A stretch of 7,865 bases of DNA, from positions 1-7,865 of the forward strand of contig JAUVRF010000072.1 in assembly GCA_030597775.1 (NCBI GenBank), in the 5' to 3' direction. Below are positions 5,328-7,865 of this stretch, one piece after another; the first letter of the stretch is position 1; each line of letters opens with the position of its first letter. A program made the translations under genes and the position numbers. The notes under the pieces were generated by a model. The model made no database searches. It saw only the letters and a list, made by a program, of their open reading frames with translations, and was not told the DNA's origin. The DNA is from Methanobacteriota archaeon (GTDB taxonomy: Archaea; Thermoplasmatota; DTKX01; GCA-020343715).

Positions 5328-7212
5328 CCTTGGTCACCCCCTCCCACCAGGCCTCCCAGTCCTCCGAGAGACGGCGGAAATCGGTGTCGCCCTCCCGGTT
5401 CATGTCCTCGACCAGGCTCCAGGAGGCGTTGTTGGACTCGGCGACCCACTCGGGCTCGAGCAGCTCCGGTCGGTCCTGTTCCTTGGCGGTGCGGACCATC
5501 GTCTCCCGGATGAGGGCCCGGGAACGGATGTTCGCCATCACCTCCTCCATCGTGAGGTCCCAAGAGTCCGCGATGGCCTGGATCCTGTCGGAGAGCTTGA
5601 GGCCTAGGTCCTTGAGGGAGTCCTTGCGGCCGTCGTACGACATAAGGTCCCTGAAGCGACCATTCTTCCTGGACGACTTGTCCAACTCGGAGATCTCGAC
5701 GATACGCCTGAGTTGGCGCTGGGCACCTCCTGGTCGCCTCAGGCCGGCCACCACCACAACGTCGGTGGCACGGAAGGCCTCCGTCGGGATGCCAAGGTCA
5801 TGGACCACCCGGTCATGGACCGCCCTTGCCGAGGTGCCGTGTATGGTGCCGAGGACCGCGGAGCCAGCATTGCCCGCCCGCATGGCCTCGTAAAGGGTTC
5901 GGGCCTCCCTTCCCCGGACCTCGCCGAGGATGAGGGCGGAGTCGCCCAGTCGTAGGGCCAGGCGGAGGGCGTCATCGGCGCTCATCTCGCCCTCGGTGCC
6001 CAGGGTGCTCTGGACCCGCATGGCCTGGACCTTGTAGCCCAGGGTCTGCATCTCCTCGACGGGAAGCTCGAGGGTATCCTCGATGGTGAGTATGCGCTGG
6101 CCGCGGGGGAACTCCTGGAGCAGGGCCCCGAGGAGGGAGGTCTTGCCCGCTCCCCGGCCGCCGGCGACGAGAATGGTGGACTGTCCGTCCACGAGGAACG
6201 AGAGGAGGCCGGCCGCCAGAGGGGACAGGCTGTCGGCCGCGATCAGCTCGGGGAGGGTCCAGGGGATGGTAGCATGCCGCCTGAACGCGATCGCGGTCCC
6301 GGAGGGGGATAGCGGCCGGCCGATAACGGTGACCCGGGAGTTGAGGTCCTCGAGGTCGTGCTCCAGGTATGGCCTGGCCTCGGAGAACGGTCGACCGGAG
6401 GCGTGTCGGAGACGGGCCACCAGTCCCTCGACCTCGGGCTGCGAGAGTCGGCTGTGGGTGATGCATCTGGAAGGGAGGTCGGTACCATCCGGGGAGCCTA
6501 TGATGATATGGACGGGATTGGTGTCGGCGGGAGCGTCGATGAAGACATCCTGCACCCGGGGGTCGGTGAGCAGGTGCTCGATGACACCCAGGCCGGCGGT
6601 GTACCTCCCGAGGGTCGCCGCCAGCAGGCGGACCTGGGTCCGTTGTGCCGTGCGGTCAGGGCCCAGGTCCACACCCCGGTCGCGGGCCGCCTGGGCTATC
6701 AGGTCCTCTCCACGGTGCTCGACCCAGGCCCTCACCTGGGCGGGGGTCTCGACCTGGACATCCTCGGGGGCCTCCTCGAGCAGTCTCCTGCGAGCGTGCT
6801 CGACCAGGGCGATCTCCTCGGTGGAGTACCTGTACTCTGGTGGTTCCAGGAGGTAGTAGCCCTCGGTATCGTTGACGAGGGTGTGGATGTGGACGGATGC
6901 CGTGTCGATCTCGTAGGACGCGGCCACCTTGGCACCATGGGGGGGGTGGGGGGCGACGAAGGTCTCGGAGAAGCTGGGGCGGACCCTGCGGTTCCGGGCC
7001 ATGACCGACCGCAGGGCGCCGTTCACGCGGGAACGCACATCGTCCCCACCCTTGCCCAGCTGGGAGGCCAGTGCCTCCATCTTGGTCAGCAATCGTGGTC
7101 TCTTGTATACGGTCCGCCGCGTCTCTCCGAACTCCCGACTGACGCTGGGTGCCAGGGAGCGCTTCGGCTTCCTTACGACAGTGAGCACCGGTCCGTCCTC
7201 GCCTCCGATCAT
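5317..7212 (-). CDS. TadA/FlaI-type type II/IV secretion system ATPase
   Basis: This 631-residue cytoplasmic ATPase powers pilus or secretion-filament assembly and belongs to the GspE/VirB11/TadA superfamily. An archaeal-type N-terminal region (about 1-190) includes a basic head and the segment with YYLLEPPEYRYS. The linker domain spans about 190-330 (VIEHLLTDPRVQDVFIDAP). The catalytic domain has Walker A GGRGAGKTS (351-359), the Asp box LTIEDTLELP (Glu378/Asp379), Walker B-type LILGEVRGREA with Glu431, and the His box TIHGTS with His458. The C-terminal tail (about 510-631) is helical and acidic at the end. ATG at 7212 follows a perfect GGAGGT by six bases (7224-7219). It sits 38 bases after the Cys-rich gene and overlaps the TadC-like gene by 11 bases, so the three are probably one operon. 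An uninterrupted run of eight C residues in the coding strand (6946-6939) falls at residues about 89-92. An archaellum FlaI is less likely given the neighbours. Confidence 0.95.
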   Translation of the reverse strand: MIGGEDGPVLTVVRKPKRSLAPSVSREFGETRRTVYKRPRLLTKMEALASQLGKGGDDVRSRVNGALRSVMARNRRVRPSFSETFVAPHPPHGAKVAASYEIDTASVHIHTLVNDTEGYYLLEPPEYRYSTEEIALVEHARRRLLEEAPEDVQVETPAQVRAWVEHRGEDLIAQAARDRGVDLGPDRTAQRTQVRLLAATLGRYTAGLGVIEHLLTDPRVQDVFIDAPADTNPVHIIIGSPDGTDLPSRCITHSRLSQPEVEGLVARLRHASGRPFSEARPYLEHDLEDLNSRVTVIGRPLSPSGTAIAFRRHATIPWTLPELIAADSLSPLAAGLLSFLVDGQSTILVAGGRGAGKTSLLGALLQEFPRGQRILTIEDTLELPVEEMQTLGYKVQAMRVQSTLGTEGEMSADDALRLALRLGDSALILGEVRGREARTLYEAMRAGNAGSAVLGTIHGTSARAVHDRVVHDLGIPTEAFRATDVVVVAGLRRPGGAQRQLRRIVEISELDKSSRKNGRFRDLMSYDGRKDSLKDLGLKLSDRIQAIADSWDLTMEEVMANIRSRALIRETMVRTAKEQDRPELLEPEWVAESNNASWSLVEDMNREGDTDFRRLSEDWEAWWEGVTKDDR

Positions 7213-7218
7213 CTTGAT

Positions 7219-7224
7219 ACCTCC
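7219..7224 (-). promoter_or_regulatory. Ribosome binding site of the secretion ATPase
   Basis: GGAGGT lies six bases before the ATG at 7212 and fixes this start. The gap 7213-7250 has no strong TATA box, so the ATPase is probably translated from the upstream operon message. Confidence 0.7.
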
Positions 7225-7250
7225 GTGTCCGCCTCAATATCTCGAAATGT

Positions 7251-7835
7251 TCACACGACGACCGCGTAGCCCTCCTTGACGATCTCCCGCAGAAGGGTCT
7301 CGAAGCGGGAGTAGGTGTAGTCGAAGTCCTCCCGGGTGGCCAGGAGACACTCGCCACAGGTGTAGTCAGGGGCCTCCTCCTCGTAGAGGCGCACCGTCAT
7401 GTCGTGGAAGAGGGAATAGAACAGGCCCACGTCCCGCAGGAACTGCTCGTTGAGCTTGGTGAAGACCTTCCGGGGGTAGAACTGGCAGTCCGAGCAGCGC
7501 TTCGGGGTCTTGCCGGAGGGGGTTGCGGGGGTGCGCAGGGAGAGCTGCCGCATCTCGTAGGAGAGCGCAGTGATCCCCTTGAGGATCGATAGGGCCTTGC
7601 CGAAGTACTGGGTCTCGACGTGATTGGAAAGGGTGATCCGGTCCACGTTGACCTCGTTGGCGAAGGCCCTGAGCAGGGACGAGAAGCAGTTGCGGTCACG
7701 AAGTTCCCGCTGGCCGCACTCCCTGCACAACACCCGCATGGTTAATGAGTTCCCATCCGATCTGAGCTCGTAATTGCAAGGGGGGATGTCCGTCGGACCG
7801 ACCTTCCCGTTCCCGTCGTCGCCTTTTCGCGTCAT
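7251..7835 (-). CDS. Cys-rich putative zinc-binding protein upstream of the secretion ATPase
   Basis: This 194-residue soluble protein has no membrane segment. Eight Cys occur, six as CxxC pairs: Cys37/Cys40 (CREC), Cys114/Cys117 (CSDC) and Cys160/Cys163 (CGEC), plus Cys20 and Cys50. This spacing suggests two zinc-binding knuckles flanking a helical segment (about 50-100) that contains FANEVNVDRITLSNHVETQY. From memory, some archaeal secretion ATPases carry Cys-rich N-terminal regions of similar flavour. This gene, 38 bases upstream of the ATPase and on the same strand, could be such a domain encoded separately, acting as an adaptor or regulator. That reading is inference; by sequence alone the family is not recognised. 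ATG at 7835 has no ribosome site, but a TATA box 27 bases upstream puts the transcript start at or within a base or two of the ATG, fitting a leaderless message. The first 32 residues look disordered; an internal ATG at 7739 is possible but has no better support. Confidence 0.82.
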   Translation of the reverse strand: MTRKGDDGNGKVGPTDIPPCNYELRSDGNSLTMRVLCRECGQRELRDRNCFSSLLRAFANEVNVDRITLSNHVETQYFGKALSILKGITALSYEMRQLSLRTPATPSGKTPKRCSDCQFYPRKVFTKLNEQFLRDVGLFYSLFHDMTVRLYEEEAPDYTCGECLLATREDFDYTYSRFETLLREIVKEGYAVVV

Positions 7836-7859
7836 CGAGGATTTAGACCGCGGGCTCCG

Positions 7860-7865
7860 TATATA
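7860..7865 (-). promoter_or_regulatory. TATA box of the Cys-rich/ATPase/TadC operon (leaderless)
   Basis: The last bases of the window read TATATA on the minus strand, centred about 27 bases before the ATG at 7835. Archaeal transcripts start about 25-27 bases after the TATA centre, so the message would begin at the start codon. No ribosome site precedes that ATG, which agrees. Any TFB-recognition element lies outside the window. Confidence 0.5.

Noticed and set aside
3705..7212. Archaellum FlaI/FlaJ motor
   Set aside because: The ATPase and platform belong to the same superfamily, but no archaellin or FlaF/G/H gene is present, and the adjacent pilin-like genes and two-unit F-domain protein fit a Tad-like pilus better.
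6358..7269. 303-residue open frame on the plus strand
   Set aside because: It is antisense to the secretion ATPase, whose Walker and His-box motifs identify the real frame.
1..7865. CRISPR array, insertion sequence, tRNA or rRNA
   Set aside because: No regularly spaced repeats, transposase frames, terminal inverted repeats or RNA-gene signatures were found on reading through the window.

Overview
The window looks like a high-GC archaeal chromosome segment, most plausibly from a Thermoplasmatota/euryarchaeal lineage. The evidence is the archaeal-type Tad-like secretion ATPase and its membrane partner, pilin-like proteins with a class III-like signal, TATA boxes about 25-27 bases upstream of expected transcript starts (one placing the transcript start at an ATG, i.e. 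leaderless), and strong GGAGG-type ribosome sites for internal operon genes. The lineage is inferred from gene content and was not tested.

Layout. Bases 1-1819 (+ strand) hold two tandem paralogous subtilisin-family (S8) proteases. The first is cut by the window start and keeps only the Asn/Ser half of its active site. The second is membrane-anchored and complete in domain content, but an in-frame TGA interrupts it at codon 234, exactly where its paralogue has a Cys codon. Everything from 1803 to 7865 is read on the minus strand. In order of transcription these are: a Cys-rich, probably zinc-binding protein (7835-7251); a TadA/FlaI-type secretion ATPase (7212-5317); a TadC/FlaJ-type polytopic membrane protein with two GspF-like domains (5327-3705, overlapping the ATPase gene by 11 bases); a dodecin (3632-3420) with its own promoter; then a probable major pilin with an Ig-like C-terminal domain (3268-2807) and two pseudopilin-like proteins (2794-2291 and 2279-1803). 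The last gene runs tail-to-tail into the second protease with a 17-base overlap.

How it fits together. ATPase, membrane platform and three pilin-like proteins make a compact type IV pilus/Tad-like assembly locus. The ATPase sits in the cytoplasm, the TadC-like protein in the membrane, and the pilins are extruded outside. The Cys-rich protein next to the ATPase may be a detached accessory or N-terminal domain of it. The dodecin (flavin storage/buffering) is an unrelated-looking insertion between the machine genes and the pilin genes. The neighbouring surface or secreted proteases suggest a cell that degrades extracellular protein, but a functional link to the pilus is only inference. No prepilin peptidase, RNA gene, insertion sequence or CRISPR array was seen. 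TGA is the stop codon of seven of the nine genes, so it is not globally reassigned here.
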